Source of the DNA: Bradyrhizobium valentinum
GTDB lineage: Bacteria > Pseudomonadota > Alphaproteobacteria > Rhizobiales > Xanthobacteraceae
Direction of reading: 5' to 3'
NCBI RefSeq assembly: GCF_001440405.1
Contig: NZ_LLXX01000177.1
Location: 79,789 to 121,777 of the forward strand
Length of the DNA stretch: 41,989 bases
The notes under the pieces are model-generated. The model saw only the letters and a list, made by a program, of their open reading frames with translations. It had not been told where the DNA came from and did not search any database. This document shows positions 1 to 8,575 of the stretch, piece after piece (position 1 is the first letter of the stretch; each line of letters opens with the position of its first letter). The translations under genes were made by a program, and so were the position numbers.

Positions 1-244
1 GGTGACCGACATCGCACCGGCTGGAGAGCGCCAAAAGCCGTTGCGCCAAAACTCGAATTTTAAGTGAGAGGGCACTCTTCCCAGCGTCAATGTATGATGC
101 GACGACAGCATAACCATGCTGCTCGGCATACTCTGCAATCGCATTCTGCTGATTTTCGGTTGAGTATCGTTGGTTTTCCGACGACATGCGCAAATATTGC
201 GCAGCGCGGATCGGACCATCTTGTGATGCGAGACGGTGGGACAT
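1..244 (-). pseudogene. Serine recombinase, N-terminal part only (cut by window edge, possibly broken)
   Basis: Reading the minus strand from an ATG at 244 gives MSHRLASQDG, then RAAQYLRMSSENQRYSTENQ and a segment containing YAEQHGYAVVASYIDAGKS. This is the start of the catalytic resolvase domain of large serine recombinases: the 'YLRMS' strand, the 'ENQ' segment and the 'D.GKS' turn. The nucleophilic serine is one of the two serines in 'RMSS'. After GKS the usual 'GL.L.GR..L..L..D' pattern degrades (ALSLKIRVLAQRLLALSSRC), so the gene may be damaged within the window or simply divergent. The frame is still open at the left edge, so the rest lies outside. Such recombinases integrate or excise mobile elements, which fits the debris around it. 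The family call is firm; whether it is broken is uncertain. Confidence 0.6.
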
Positions 245-357
245 GGTCTCTCCCTAGCTCGAATCGTGGTGACACCGACAGAGTACTACCTCGCTTCGTG
301 ATTTCCACTGATGTTTCCCGCTCAGGTAGAGCGGCAGATCGCGGTAGGCATTGGGTC

Positions 358-377
358 GATTTTGTTGCAAAAGTCGG
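358..377. repeat. Left terminal inverted repeat of the IS
   Basis: Twenty bases that are the exact reverse complement of 1893-1912. The preceding four bases, ggtc, repeat directly after the right end. Transposase binding and cleavage site by analogy with other DDE insertion sequences. Confidence 0.85.
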
Positions 378-438
378 TTGAGGCAGGCGACGAACCGTGA
401 TTCCGTTACGTTGACGCGAATCTCGGCGAGGTCGATCC

Positions 439-1807
439 ATGATGGGCCGTCTGAAGAGTGACCAAGGTCAACTGTTCTACGAGTTTCGTCTTGGCGACGC
501 GGTTCCTGAAGACCATCTGGTACGTAAGATCGACACTGCTCTCGATCTGTCCTGGCTTCGCAGCGAACTTGCACCTCACTATTCGTCCATGGGTCGGCCG
601 TCGATCGATCCGGAACTGATGATCCGGATGCTGGTCGTGGGGTATGTCTTTGCAATCCGTTCGGAGCGGCTGATCTGTCGCGAGGTGCAGGTGAACCTCG
701 CCTATCGCTGGTTTTGCAAGCTCGGCATCGAGGACGCCATCCCGGATCATTCGGCGTTCTCACGCGCCCGTAACGAGCGCTTCCGCGAGGGAGACGTTTT
801 TCGCCGCGTGTTTGAGCGTGTCGTCGAGGCGTGCATTGCGGCCGGTCTGGTCGGTGGCGAAGGCTTTGCAGTCGATGCGAGCCTGATTGCGGCCGACGCC
901 AACAAGCAGCGTTCGATCGCGGGTCAGGATTGGCGCAGGGATCGTGATCCCAAGAGGTCCAGCCGCGCGGTGAAGGAGTATCTGGCGACCCTCGACGATA
1001 CGGCATGGGGCGCCACCAGCGACGTTGTTCCGAAGTTCGTTTCGCCTTCCGATCCCGCGGCCCAGTGGACCGGAGCTCACAAGGGACCGGCATTCTTCGC
1101 TTACTCCGACAACTATCATTGACGTGAAGTTTGGCGTTATCGTAGACGTCGAGGCCTCCCGCTCCATTCGCCAGGCCGAGGTCGGTGCGGCGAAGACCAT
1201 GATCGAGCGGACGGAAGAGCGCTTCGGCCTCAAGCCGGATAGGCTTGCGGCCGATACCGCTTACGGGGCGGCTCCGATGCTGAACTGGCTGGTCGAGGAG
1301 AAGGGTATCGCGCCCCATATTCCGGTGAACGACAAGTCGAAGCGGGACGATGGCACCTTCTCGCGCGGCGACTTTCGATATGATCCGACCGGCGACGTCT
1401 ACCACTGCCCGGGCGGAAAGCAGCTTGGGACAAGTGGCCCAGTCCATGAGGGCAAGACGCTTCTGTGTCGCGCCAGCAAGCTCGACTGCTATGTATGCCC
1501 ACTCAAACCCAAGTGCTGCCCAAAAGAGCCATCACGCAAGATCCCGCGCGATATCCATGAGCATGCCCGCGACGTCGCCCGATCGTTCGTTGGCACCGAG
1601 GACTTTGAGCAGTCGCGGCGCGAGCGCAAGAAGATCGAGATGCGGTTTGCGCACCTCAAGCGCATCCTCAAGCTCGGCCGGCTTCGACTGCGCGGTCCAC
1701 GAGGCGCCCAGGATGAGATTGTTCTGGCCGCTATCGCCCAGAACCTGCGACGGCTCGCCTCGCTGGTCGCCCGGCCGCCACCCGCTGGGGCCCTGTGTAT
1801 TGCGTAG
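439..1807 (+). pseudogene. IS1182-type DDE transposase, split by a frameshift near 1119
   Basis: The first frame (439-1122, 227 residues) carries the N-terminal domain typical of this family, including GRPSIDPELMIRMLVVGY, NLAYRWFCKLGIED and the first catalytic aspartate in FAVDASLIAADA. It ends YSDNYH-stop. The second frame resumes with IDVKFGVIVDVEASRSIRQA and contains the second aspartate (LAADTAYG) and the glutamate region (RKKIEMRFAHLKR), ending at 1807. The expected junction is SDNYLIDV: the sequence reads aactatcattgacgtg, which looks like loss of two bases after 'tatc'. All three DDE residues survive but in different frames, so this is probably inactive. A programmed frameshift is possible but no classic A/G-rich slippery stretch is visible. 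Confidence 0.85.
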
Positions 1808-1892
1808 CGTGGTAGTTGCGTAGAGAGCGTCAGGGCCGGCAGATCAAAGCCGGCCGTTCTGAATGAAATGGCAGGTCGACCATCGGCAGCAG

Positions 1893-1912
1893 CCGACTTT
1901 TGCAACAAAATC
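1893..1912. repeat. Right terminal inverted repeat of the IS
   Basis: Exact reverse complement of 358-377, followed by ggtc at 1913-1916, which matches the four bases before the left end. Confidence 0.85.
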
Positions 1913-1955
1913 GGTCAAAAGCTGAGTTCAGCCTCAACACCACTCGATGCCCGGT

Positions 1956-2279
1956 TTACCCCTCGAAAGCGGACATGATGTGTTTCATCAGTCCCCGAAG
2001 CAGGATGGCGCCGCCCTTTTCCGGCTTTAGCCATCCCCGCCAGTGCGGCGACGCCGTATTGCGGATGTTGGTGACAGGCGGGCCGCCGGTTCGCGGCGGT
2101 GGCGGCATGCCCACCGCATCATCGCCATTTCGCGCTCAGCCTCGGCGTTGCGTACCACCGGAGCCGGATAATCCGGAAAGACCCCTGGCATCGGCGGCAG
2201 GTTGCCGACATAGCGGTCGATCAGGCGAAACACCGCTCGAATGGCTTCCTGGTACGTGGTGAGCGAATAGAGATTTCAT
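1956..2279 (-). pseudogene. Degraded SOS-response-associated peptidase (SRAP/YedK family)
   Basis: On the minus strand, YSLTTYQEAIRAVFRLIDRY followed by VGNLPPMPGVFPDYPAPVVR and AMMRW is characteristic of SRAP (HMCES/YedK) proteins, which form a DNA-protein crosslink at abasic sites through an N-terminal Cys2. A second frame continues with GMPPPPRTGGPPVTNIRNTA and SPHWRGWLKPEK, then homology is lost at about 2015. The ATG at 2279 is followed by aaatctctattcg where the family has M-C-N-L-Y-S, so two bases including the Cys2 codon appear lost. A second indel lies near 2110. The C-terminal half with the catalytic His is absent. A dead gene fragment; the IS inserted about 40 bp beyond its end. 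Confidence 0.7.
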
Positions 2280-2314
2280 CGTGTCGCTACCAATATGGGT
2301 ATCGCGGCGCTCAG

Positions 2315-4369
2315 TTAATCTTTTGTCTCAGTTCCGGCGTGGACGGCTAACCTAAAAGCGGACTCGAACGCGCCTTTGAACTGCATTGCATTGACATTGG
2401 AGATATGGGCTGTATCCCGGAAATTGGATTGGCCGTTTCTGACCAGATAGCACTGATCCGCCTCACAGACTATGGCCTGTGGATCTACCTTAATGAGCCG
2501 CGCATTGTCTTGATGCTTGCTTAGCGCTTGAGCAATCTCATGCCGTAGGTCGCTCATTGTCAGACCAGGGTCAGCTTCGAGCTTCCATTCATCTATCGCT
2601 CGACCTGCTCTCAGTTGATTTTCGAACCATTTCTGCGGCACGTCGAAGCCAATGTTTAGTAGCGGCATGATCAGAACAACCGTCTTGTCCGAAGCAAGCA
2701 GTTTGTCGATCAGGGCGGAGATTTCGCGAGCATCTCCCCAGTTACTTCCAAGCACTACAATGCTAGGCTGACCTTGAGCTAGGACGAAGTCCAGTGTGCT
2801 ACGGTTAAACTGTCGGCATGGCGGCTGATCTCCAGCGTTCCGTATGGGATTGTCGATGAAGGCCCGACACGCGCTCTGTGTGGCGATCAGTCCGTGTATC
2901 CGATTCGCGAGGGCAGCGGCGGAGACTGGCTCAAGGTACTGATTGGCGAATGAATCTCCCCACAATATTGCGGAAGGCCTGCCGGGGGTCTCCGCGCTTC
3001 CGAAACTGCAATAGGTCTCGGTCGCCTTCTTGATCGAGTTCGAATTTCTGAAGCACTCGTCTCGCGGTGTGTCGGTCTTTCTGGCCACTTCGGCCGGCAA
3101 CAAATATTCCGGCAGCCGGCTTGGAAAGCCAGTGGTTAGAACTGCCATCGTCGTCAATCCGAGTAACAAAGCGAACACCACGCCGGAACACACCATCAAA
3201 CGGTGAGGCGTCCAGATGTCTCGCCTAACCCTGAATGGTTGCTCGACATATCGAAAAGAAACTGCGCCGAGTGCTAGCGACGCCAGAACCATCAGGGTCT
3301 TCTGTGCGGCATCGACACTATAGCCGCGTAGGGAGAGCCAGCTTAATGCAAAGACCCAGATAGGCCAGTGCCAGAGGTAAATCGAATAGGACCAATCGCC
3401 TATGCGCTGAATGGGAGACATTCCCAACAAACCGCCTTCACTGGCTCCCTGTCGTGCCCCGACAATCATGGACGCGCCCAAGATCGGCAGGATTGTCAGG
3501 ACGCCGGGCCATTTCGATTCCGGGAGAGGGTAAGCGATGCAACCCACGAGCAGCACCCAGCCTGATAATGCGACGATTGGCGTCTTCAGCCAGGACGCTT
3601 CGCTATCGCCGTTCACTCTGCGCCGAATCTCTTGAGCAGCAATCAGACCGCCGGCTAACGGCTCCCAAGCCCTCGCACGGAGTGAGAAGAAGGCGGACCC
3701 CATGGCGTCGTGTTGGCTTTGCCACAGACACCAAGCCAAAGAGGCTGCAGAAACCGTCGCTAGCGCAAAAATAATCGCGCTGAGCTTGGATTTCGAACCG
3801 GAAGCCACGCGCCAGACCAGGCATACGACTAGCGGCATCCAGATATAAAATTGCCACTCGAGCGACAGAGACCAAGTGTGCAAGAGCGGCTTAGTCTGGG
3901 CGGCCATTGCGAAATAGCCGTTGTCATTGTCGAACGTAAAATTCGACAGAAACAAAAGCGCGTAACATGCCTGCCGAAGGTGCCTTAAGTACTCGCCCGG
4001 CAAGGTCACAAACCAGCCTGCGACGGCGGACGAAACGACCACAACCACCAGCGCGGGATAGATTCGGCGCATCCGCATCATGCTGAAGTCATGGAAGGAG
4101 AAACGACTTAGGCTCAGGTCGTTTATGACCTTACCGGTCATCAGGTAGCCCGTTATGACGAGGAAGACATCGACGCCGACGAATCCCCCGGCGAACCCTG
4201 GCATCTGAAAATGATAGCCAAGTACAGCTACTACGGAAAGCGCCCGGAGCGCGTTGATATCTAGCCGAAAGGCCTTCGTCGCCGTTAGGCGCGCATCGAC
4301 CCGCAACAGCGGTTGCGCGCCGGCAATAGAGTAAGACAATAGGGTTCCCCAACCCACTTCACCGGACAA
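2315..4369 (-). CDS. Membrane acyltransferase, OafA/YrhL type (acyltransferase-3 plus SGNH domain)
   Basis: A 684-residue protein. Residues about 35-380 form the acyltransferase-3 membrane domain with about ten hydrophobic segments, starting RLDINALRALSVVAVLGYHF (the invariant R and catalytic-region H), then GFVGVDVFLVITGYLMT and HTWSLSLEWQFYIWMPL. The C-terminal part is a periplasmic SGNH hydrolase-like domain with ILWGDSFANQYLEP (GDS block) and DTAHISN (D-x-x-H block). Proteins of this architecture move acetyl or other acyl groups across the inner membrane onto surface polysaccharides such as lipopolysaccharide O-antigen or exopolysaccharide. It lies alone between two pseudogenes in an accessory patch, so it is likely cargo that alters the cell surface; the acceptor cannot be read from sequence. 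The first 30 residues before the domain look poorly conserved, so a later start is possible. Confidence 0.85.
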   Translation of the reverse strand: MSGEVGWGTLLSYSIAGAQPLLRVDARLTATKAFRLDINALRALSVVAVLGYHFQMPGFAGGFVGVDVFLVITGYLMTGKVINDLSLSRFSFHDFSMMRMRRIYPALVVVVVSSAVAGWFVTLPGEYLRHLRQACYALLFLSNFTFDNDNGYFAMAAQTKPLLHTWSLSLEWQFYIWMPLVVCLVWRVASGSKSKLSAIIFALATVSAASLAWCLWQSQHDAMGSAFFSLRARAWEPLAGGLIAAQEIRRRVNGDSEASWLKTPIVALSGWVLLVGCIAYPLPESKWPGVLTILPILGASMIVGARQGASEGGLLGMSPIQRIGDWSYSIYLWHWPIWVFALSWLSLRGYSVDAAQKTLMVLASLALGAVSFRYVEQPFRVRRDIWTPHRLMVCSGVVFALLLGLTTMAVLTTGFPSRLPEYLLPAEVARKTDTPRDECFRNSNSIKKATETYCSFGSAETPGRPSAILWGDSFANQYLEPVSAAALANRIHGLIATQSACRAFIDNPIRNAGDQPPCRQFNRSTLDFVLAQGQPSIVVLGSNWGDAREISALIDKLLASDKTVVLIMPLLNIGFDVPQKWFENQLRAGRAIDEWKLEADPGLTMSDLRHEIAQALSKHQDNARLIKVDPQAIVCEADQCYLVRNGQSNFRDTAHISNVNAMQFKGAFESAFRLAVHAGTETKD

Positions 4370-4613
4370 ATTCCGGGTACCGCGCTATTAGCTGAAGCTG
4401 AGCGGGTTGTCTTTCAGAAAATTGCTAGCGGCCGTATTTCTACGGGTCGCTGTTTTCGCCTTGCGCTCTCCCGGCCACCAAGTGGACGGCGGGTCGCTGG
4501 CTGAAATCTTTGTTGGCCGCGGTGCTACCAGATGGCTGCGCCTGAGCCCGGACCATTTCCCCCCGCGCGCCCGTTAAGCGCCCAGCGGCCCAAATGGCGC
4601 GTTTCGCGGTGTT

Positions 4614-4654
4614 TCAAAAGCAGAGCCCGATCCAGAGATGGGATCGGGCTCTGC
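4614..4654 (-). terminator. Rho-independent-type terminator after the integrase pseudogene
   Basis: A perfect 14-bp stem (gcagagcccgatcc at 4620-4633 with its complement at 4641-4654, seven-base loop). On the minus strand it is followed by a short run of four T. It begins 31 bp after the integrase pseudogene's stop at 4686, so it fits as that gene's terminator; the T tract is short. Confidence 0.55.
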
Positions 4655-4685
4655 GGCCGGATCGGCGCCGCACCCGCAGGAGGGG

Positions 4686-5908
4686 TCAGGTGACGAGACG
4701 CAGTTCGGGTTCCGCTTGTTTCATTGGTGCAGGGTCGCCGAAGCTCCGCCGCGACGCCATCCGGCGCAGATCGTGCGGCGTGAACGGCCGCAGACCAAGC
4801 AGCGCGCAGATACCGAGCCTTTTCACCTTGCCCTTGCACTTCGTGCCGCGCAGCGCCGTCGCCATCACCCTGCGGTTCATCGGCTGGTCACCGAACGGGC
4901 TGGCAAACACGAATTGCTGCTTGTCGCTGATCAGCGCCTCCTTGATGATCTCTACCGCGAGGCTCGACAGCGGCTGCTGGATCACGCGCCGCTTCTTCAC
5001 TCGTTTCAGCGGCACGTCAAAGCGCGGATTTTCCTCGTCCAGTTCGAACAGTTCGTCCCGACGCGCGGCCAGCAGTTCGCCTGAGCGCAGCATGGTGACC
5101 AACTCGAACTTGAGCGCGAGACAGGTCTTGCGATCCCAAGGCAGGTCGTCGCGGTCGAGGCCGTGCCAAAAAATCCTGATCTCGTCCTCCGAAAGAACGC
5201 GCATGCGCGGATGCTCCGGGTTCGAGCTTCGGCAGGTTGACGCAAGAGCTGGCGGTTACATAGTCGCGGCCCGCTTCCGCCGCCCAATTGAAAAGGCCCG
5301 ACGCGGCGCGGCGCATGTGACGGGCGTTGGCTATCGACGGAACGCCGAGCTTGCCGGCAACGATGTCGTTCGACAGCGTCGCGATGTCGTGCTTGGTGAT
5401 GTCGCCCGCGATCTTCTTGCCAAGCCAGGGGCTGATGAAGCGCCGAAGGTGGCTGGCTACGTTGTCCCAAGTTTCGATCCGGGGCCGCATTTCCCCGTCC
5501 GGCTTGCGGACCGGCGTCTTCATCCACTCGATCCGCTCCTGGATGATCTCGTCAACGGTCTCGCCTCGTTTGGCCTTCTCCGCCTTGCGCTCGCGGAAGG
5601 TCTCGGCCAGCGTGTCGCCGCCATGCCCTTGAGGCCGTAGACCTTGCTGCGGACATCCTCGACGGTAAAGGTTTCTGGGTTATAGAGGCCCAGCCATCCC
5701 GTCCGTTGCTTGCCGGTTTGCTTGTCGTGAACTTGAAGGAAAAGGTCGCAACGCCGGCCGTGGTGATGCTGACGTAGAGGCCAGGGCATTTGCGGTCATA
5801 GATTTTGACCCGCTTGGCGACCCGCTTCTCGCAGAGGCGATTGGTGAGGATCACGCTGCCATTGCGCGCTCGCTTGCCAGCGGGTTCGGCGGTTGTGGTA
5901 GTATCCAT
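4686..5908 (-). pseudogene. Tyrosine-type (P4-like, DUF4102) integrase, multiply frameshifted
   Basis: Pieces of one integrase lie in order across three minus frames. The N-terminal arm-binding domain begins MDTTTTAEPAGKRARNGSVI and reaches TAGVATFSFKF; after a shift near 5745 it continues DKQTGKQRTGWLGLYNPETF. After a shift near 5610 comes GDTLAETFRERKAEKAKRGE and the core-binding domain (5523 downwards: WDNVASHLRRFISPWLGKKI). After a shift near 5215 comes the catalytic domain with RSGELLAARRDELFEL (box I arginine) and FTPHDLRR (the H-x-x-R motif). The protein then degenerates to MASRRSFGDP and stops without the nucleophilic tyrosine. Such integrases insert islands into tRNA genes, but I see no tRNA gene beside it. 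It marks an old, now immobile island. Confidence 0.85.
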
Positions 5909-6240
5909 TGCGGTTTCAGGCTCCTAAAGGGTTTGACCAACAGGGCTGGCCTTTGGGCCGGGCCCTAGATTTGGCGAAACCCGCCGAAGCACCCCGAAAC
6001 AGGCTAGGCGAAATGTAGTTGTTTTAAAGGCTTTTCGTAGTTTCGGCGTGTTTCACTGAAAGGCCGGAATGCTCCCGCTGCCCTGTATGCTCGTGTGCAC
6101 TTTTGTTTGCGCACATCGCACGCGAGACCGCGGGTGCAGCAAGCACCCAGTCTTCCCTGCGCCCTCTGCTCTCCAAGGGGGCAAGACTAGATGCAAACCT
6201 CGGGTGATCAGCGCCGCGAGAGGGCGAAGGTATGTCCACC
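5909..6240. other. Non-coding stretch between integrase pseudogene and tctA
   Basis: I see no gene here. Positions about 6069-6230 resemble non-coding sequence that I recall recurring in Bradyrhizobium genomes, but this cannot be confirmed from one copy. No tRNA cloverleaf or clear attachment-site repeat was recognised. Confidence 0.3.
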
Positions 6241-6318
6241 CGTCATTGCGAGCGCAGCGAAGCAATCCATGCCTCCGCAAGCCGCGAAATGGATTGCTTC
6301 GTTTCACTCGCGATGACG
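6241..6318. repeat. Palindromic intergenic repeat (REP/BRE-like), copy 1
   Basis: Begins cgtcattgcgagcgcagcga and ends with the near-complement ending cgatgacg, with a central ggattgcttc/gaagcaatcc pair, so the whole unit can fold into a long hairpin. A second copy in the same orientation lies at 7871-7953. It sits just after the tctA stop codon, where it may protect the 3' end of the transcript. Confidence 0.75.
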
Positions 6319-6339
6319 ACGAAAGGCCGATCCGTATCG

Positions 6340-7851
6340 CTACGCCTTCGCCGGCCGCAGCATGCGCGTGACGCTGCCAAACGCTTTGTCGATGACGGGC
6401 CAGAACAGCAGCACGATCGCAAGTGTCGTGATCGAACCGACCAAGCCGTTCGACCAGAACACTTTCATGTCGCCGCCGGAGCCGATCATCGACAGGCGGA
6501 AGGCGTCCTCGGCGCGGTTGCCGAGCACCAGCGCCAGCGTGAACGGCGCGAGCGGAATTCCGATCTTCTTAAATGCGTAGCCGACAACGCCGAAACCCAG
6601 CATCAGCCAGATATCGAACATCGCGTTCTGGATCGCGTAAGCGCCGATCGCGCAGGACACCACGATCATCGGCGCGACCGCCGCGAACGGCACGCGCAGG
6701 ATGGAGGCAAAGATCGGCACCGTCGTCAGCACCAGCACGAGACCGACGACATTGCCCAGATACATCGACGCGATCAGGCCCCAGACAAAGTCCTTATGCT
6801 CGACGAACAACAGCGGCCCGGGATTGAGGCCCCACACCATCAATCCGCCGAGCAGGATCGCCGCCGTGCCGGAGCCGGGAATGCCGAGCGCAAGCATCGG
6901 CAGCAGCGCCGCGGTGCCGGAAGCGTGCGCCGCAGTCTCCGGCGCGAACACGCCCTCGATGCGGCCCTTGCCAAAGCTGTCCTGATCCTTCGAGAAGCGC
7001 TTGGCAAGGTTGTAGCCCATGAAGGACGCAGCGATCGCGCCGCCCGGGGTAATGCCGAGCCAGCAGCCGATGAAGGAGGAGCGAAACAGCGTCACCCAAT
7101 ATTTCGGCAAGTCCTTCCAGACCGACAGCACCACGCGCAACGAAATGCCGGCGGCATGGCCGCGCAGCGCGAGCCGCTCCTCCATGGTCAAGAGGATTTC
7201 GCTGATGCCGAACAGGCCGATCACCGCGACCAGGAAGTTGACGCCGCGCAACAGTTCCGCCGAACCGAAGGTCATCCGCAACTGGCCGGATACGGTGTCC
7301 ATGCCGATGCCGGCGAGCAAGAGGCCGAGCGACATCGAAATGACCGTCTTGTGCTTGGCTTCGCGGCCGAGGCCGACAAAGGAGCAGAAGGTCAAGAGGT
7401 ACACCGCAAAGAATTCCGGCGGTCCAAATTTCAGCGCGAACGACGAGATCATCGGCGCCAGGAAGGTGATCAGCATCACCGCGACCAGCGAGCCGATGAA
7501 CGACGAGGTGAAGGCTGCGGTCAGCGCTTCCGCCGCCCTGCCCTGCTGCGCCATCGGATATCCGTCGAAGGTGGTCGCGACCGACCAGGCCTCGCCGGGG
7601 ATGTTGAACAGGATCGAGGTGATGGCGCCGCCGAACAGCGCGCCCCAATAGATGCACGACAGCATCACGATGGCCGAGGTCGGATCCATCGTAAACGTCA
7701 GCGGCAGCAGGATCGCCACGCCGTTGGGACCGCCGAGGCCGGGCAGCACGCCTACGAAAATGCCGAGCACCAGCCCGAGCATCATCAGCAGCAGCGTTTT
7801 CCAGGTCAGCAGCACGGCGAAGCCGTGCATCAAGAGGCCGAGCGCTTCCAT
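6340..7851 (-). CDS. tctA: Tripartite tricarboxylate transporter, large membrane subunit TctA
   Basis: A 503-residue, highly hydrophobic protein with about twelve membrane segments. It carries the family signature GVLPGLGGPNGVAILLPLTF near residue 35 and the repeated-domain counterpart ALGIPGSGTAAILLGGLMVW, plus the conserved IYWGALFGGAITSILFNIPG segment. TctA forms the translocation channel with TctB and takes substrate from periplasmic TctC, driven by an ion gradient. The usual family length is about 500 residues, so it looks complete. It is last in the minus-strand order mtnP-mtnA-tctB-tctA, separated from tctB by a palindromic repeat of 83 bp. The substrate cannot be read from the sequence; its coupling to the methylthioadenosine salvage genes is the best clue. 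Confidence 0.92.
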   Translation of the reverse strand: MEALGLLMHGFAVLLTWKTLLLMMLGLVLGIFVGVLPGLGGPNGVAILLPLTFTMDPTSAIVMLSCIYWGALFGGAITSILFNIPGEAWSVATTFDGYPMAQQGRAAEALTAAFTSSFIGSLVAVMLITFLAPMISSFALKFGPPEFFAVYLLTFCSFVGLGREAKHKTVISMSLGLLLAGIGMDTVSGQLRMTFGSAELLRGVNFLVAVIGLFGISEILLTMEERLALRGHAAGISLRVVLSVWKDLPKYWVTLFRSSFIGCWLGITPGGAIAASFMGYNLAKRFSKDQDSFGKGRIEGVFAPETAAHASGTAALLPMLALGIPGSGTAAILLGGLMVWGLNPGPLLFVEHKDFVWGLIASMYLGNVVGLVLVLTTVPIFASILRVPFAAVAPMIVVSCAIGAYAIQNAMFDIWLMLGFGVVGYAFKKIGIPLAPFTLALVLGNRAEDAFRLSMIGSGGDMKVFWSNGLVGSITTLAIVLLFWPVIDKAFGSVTRMLRPAKA

Positions 7852-7870
7852 CAGGTAATCCCAAGCAGTT

Positions 7871-7953
7871 CGTCATTGCGAGCGAAGCGAAGCAATCCCT
7901 GGTGCAGCAAAGCAAGAATGGATTGCTTCGTCGCTTCGCTCCTCGCAATGACG
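7871..7953. repeat. Palindromic intergenic repeat (REP/BRE-like), copy 2
   Basis: Starts cgtcattgcgagcgaagcga and ends cctcgcaatgacg, with internal agcaatcc/ggattgct complementarity. Same family and orientation as 6241-6318. It fills most of the 123-bp gap between tctB and tctA, so it could make the two cistrons' messages differ in stability or level. Confidence 0.75.
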
Positions 7954-7974
7954 GAAGGAGTCATGCCAAACCCG

Positions 7975-8517
7975 TTAGCGGCCGAGCGCCGCTTCGAGCG
8001 GGCCCTTTGGCATGATGACGTCGAAAGCGATGTCGAAGGTCACGAACATCACGGCGGTGAATACGAAGGCGGTGAGCAGCGACTTCCACAGCGCGATCTT
8101 GCCGACCATACGCATGAAACCGGCGATCAGGAGGAAGCTCGCGACATAGAGCCCGAGAAACTGCATGGCGAGGCAGAACAGCACCGTCGGCACCAATACC
8201 GCCATCACGCGCCGAAGCTGCGCCCGCGTCACGAAGACCTCAGAAGCCTCCTTGCGCGAAAGGAACGCGGCGACCAGTCCATAAAGGCTGGCACCGCCGA
8301 GGATGATCGAAAGATAGAACGGAAAATAGCCGGACTGCGGGCCGGTCGTTTCCCAGCCGGCTCCCGTGCGCCAGTTGTCGTACCCGAGCGTCAGCGCGAG
8401 CGCGAGCAGCAGGAGGCAGACGACCACATCGACCGCGCGAACGCTCGCTACCTGAGGCGAGTCCGCCTCGGGCGCGCTTGGATCCTCGACGACGATTTCG
8501 ATGTCGGTGTTAGACAT
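7975..8517 (-). CDS. tctB: Tripartite tricarboxylate transporter, small membrane subunit TctB
   Basis: A 180-residue protein from the ATG at 8517 (MSNTDIEIVVEDP). The open frame extends further upstream, but this start gives the usual TctB layout: a short acidic cytoplasmic N-terminus, then four hydrophobic segments (VVVCLLLLALALTLGY, SGYFPFYLSIILGGASLYGL, VMAVLVPTVLFCLAMQFLGL, and a last one around ALWKSLLTAFVFTAVMFVTF). The GPQSGYFPF turn after the first helix is typical of TctB. It lies 58 bp downstream of mtnA on the same strand and 123 bp before tctA, so it probably belongs to the mtnP-led operon. Confidence 0.88.
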   Translation of the reverse strand: MSNTDIEIVVEDPSAPEADSPQVASVRAVDVVVCLLLLALALTLGYDNWRTGAGWETTGPQSGYFPFYLSIILGGASLYGLVAAFLSRKEASEVFVTRAQLRRVMAVLVPTVLFCLAMQFLGLYVASFLLIAGFMRMVGKIALWKSLLTAFVFTAVMFVTFDIAFDVIMPKGPLEAALGR

Positions 8518-8575
8518 GGAGACGATGACCCCCCGATACGGTATCGAACGGGGATACGTGCCGATGTCGCTGGCG

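Larger units (their letters stand above)
358..1912 (+). mobile_element. IS1182-family insertion sequence, complete, 1555 bp
   Basis: The element is bounded by 20-bp perfect terminal inverted repeats: gattttgttgcaaaagtcgg at 358-377 and its reverse complement at 1893-1912. Immediately outside both ends is the 4-bp direct repeat ggtc (354-357 and 1913-1916), read as a target-site duplication. It encloses one transposase gene in two frames. The ends and duplication being perfect suggests a fairly recent insertion, while the frameshifted transposase suggests the copy cannot move on its own unless the shift is read through. It sits between a serine recombinase fragment and an SRAP pseudogene, so the insertion landed in an already accessory region. 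Confidence 0.85.

Noticed and set aside
254..1447. A 397-codon minus-strand frame across the insertion sequence
   Set aside because: Antisense to the transposase, whose DDE motifs are clear on the plus strand; the translation is Arg/Pro-rich without motifs.
5909..6240. tRNA gene or attachment site for the dead integrase
   Set aside because: No cloverleaf, CCA end or direct repeat could be recognised on either side of the integrase pseudogene.
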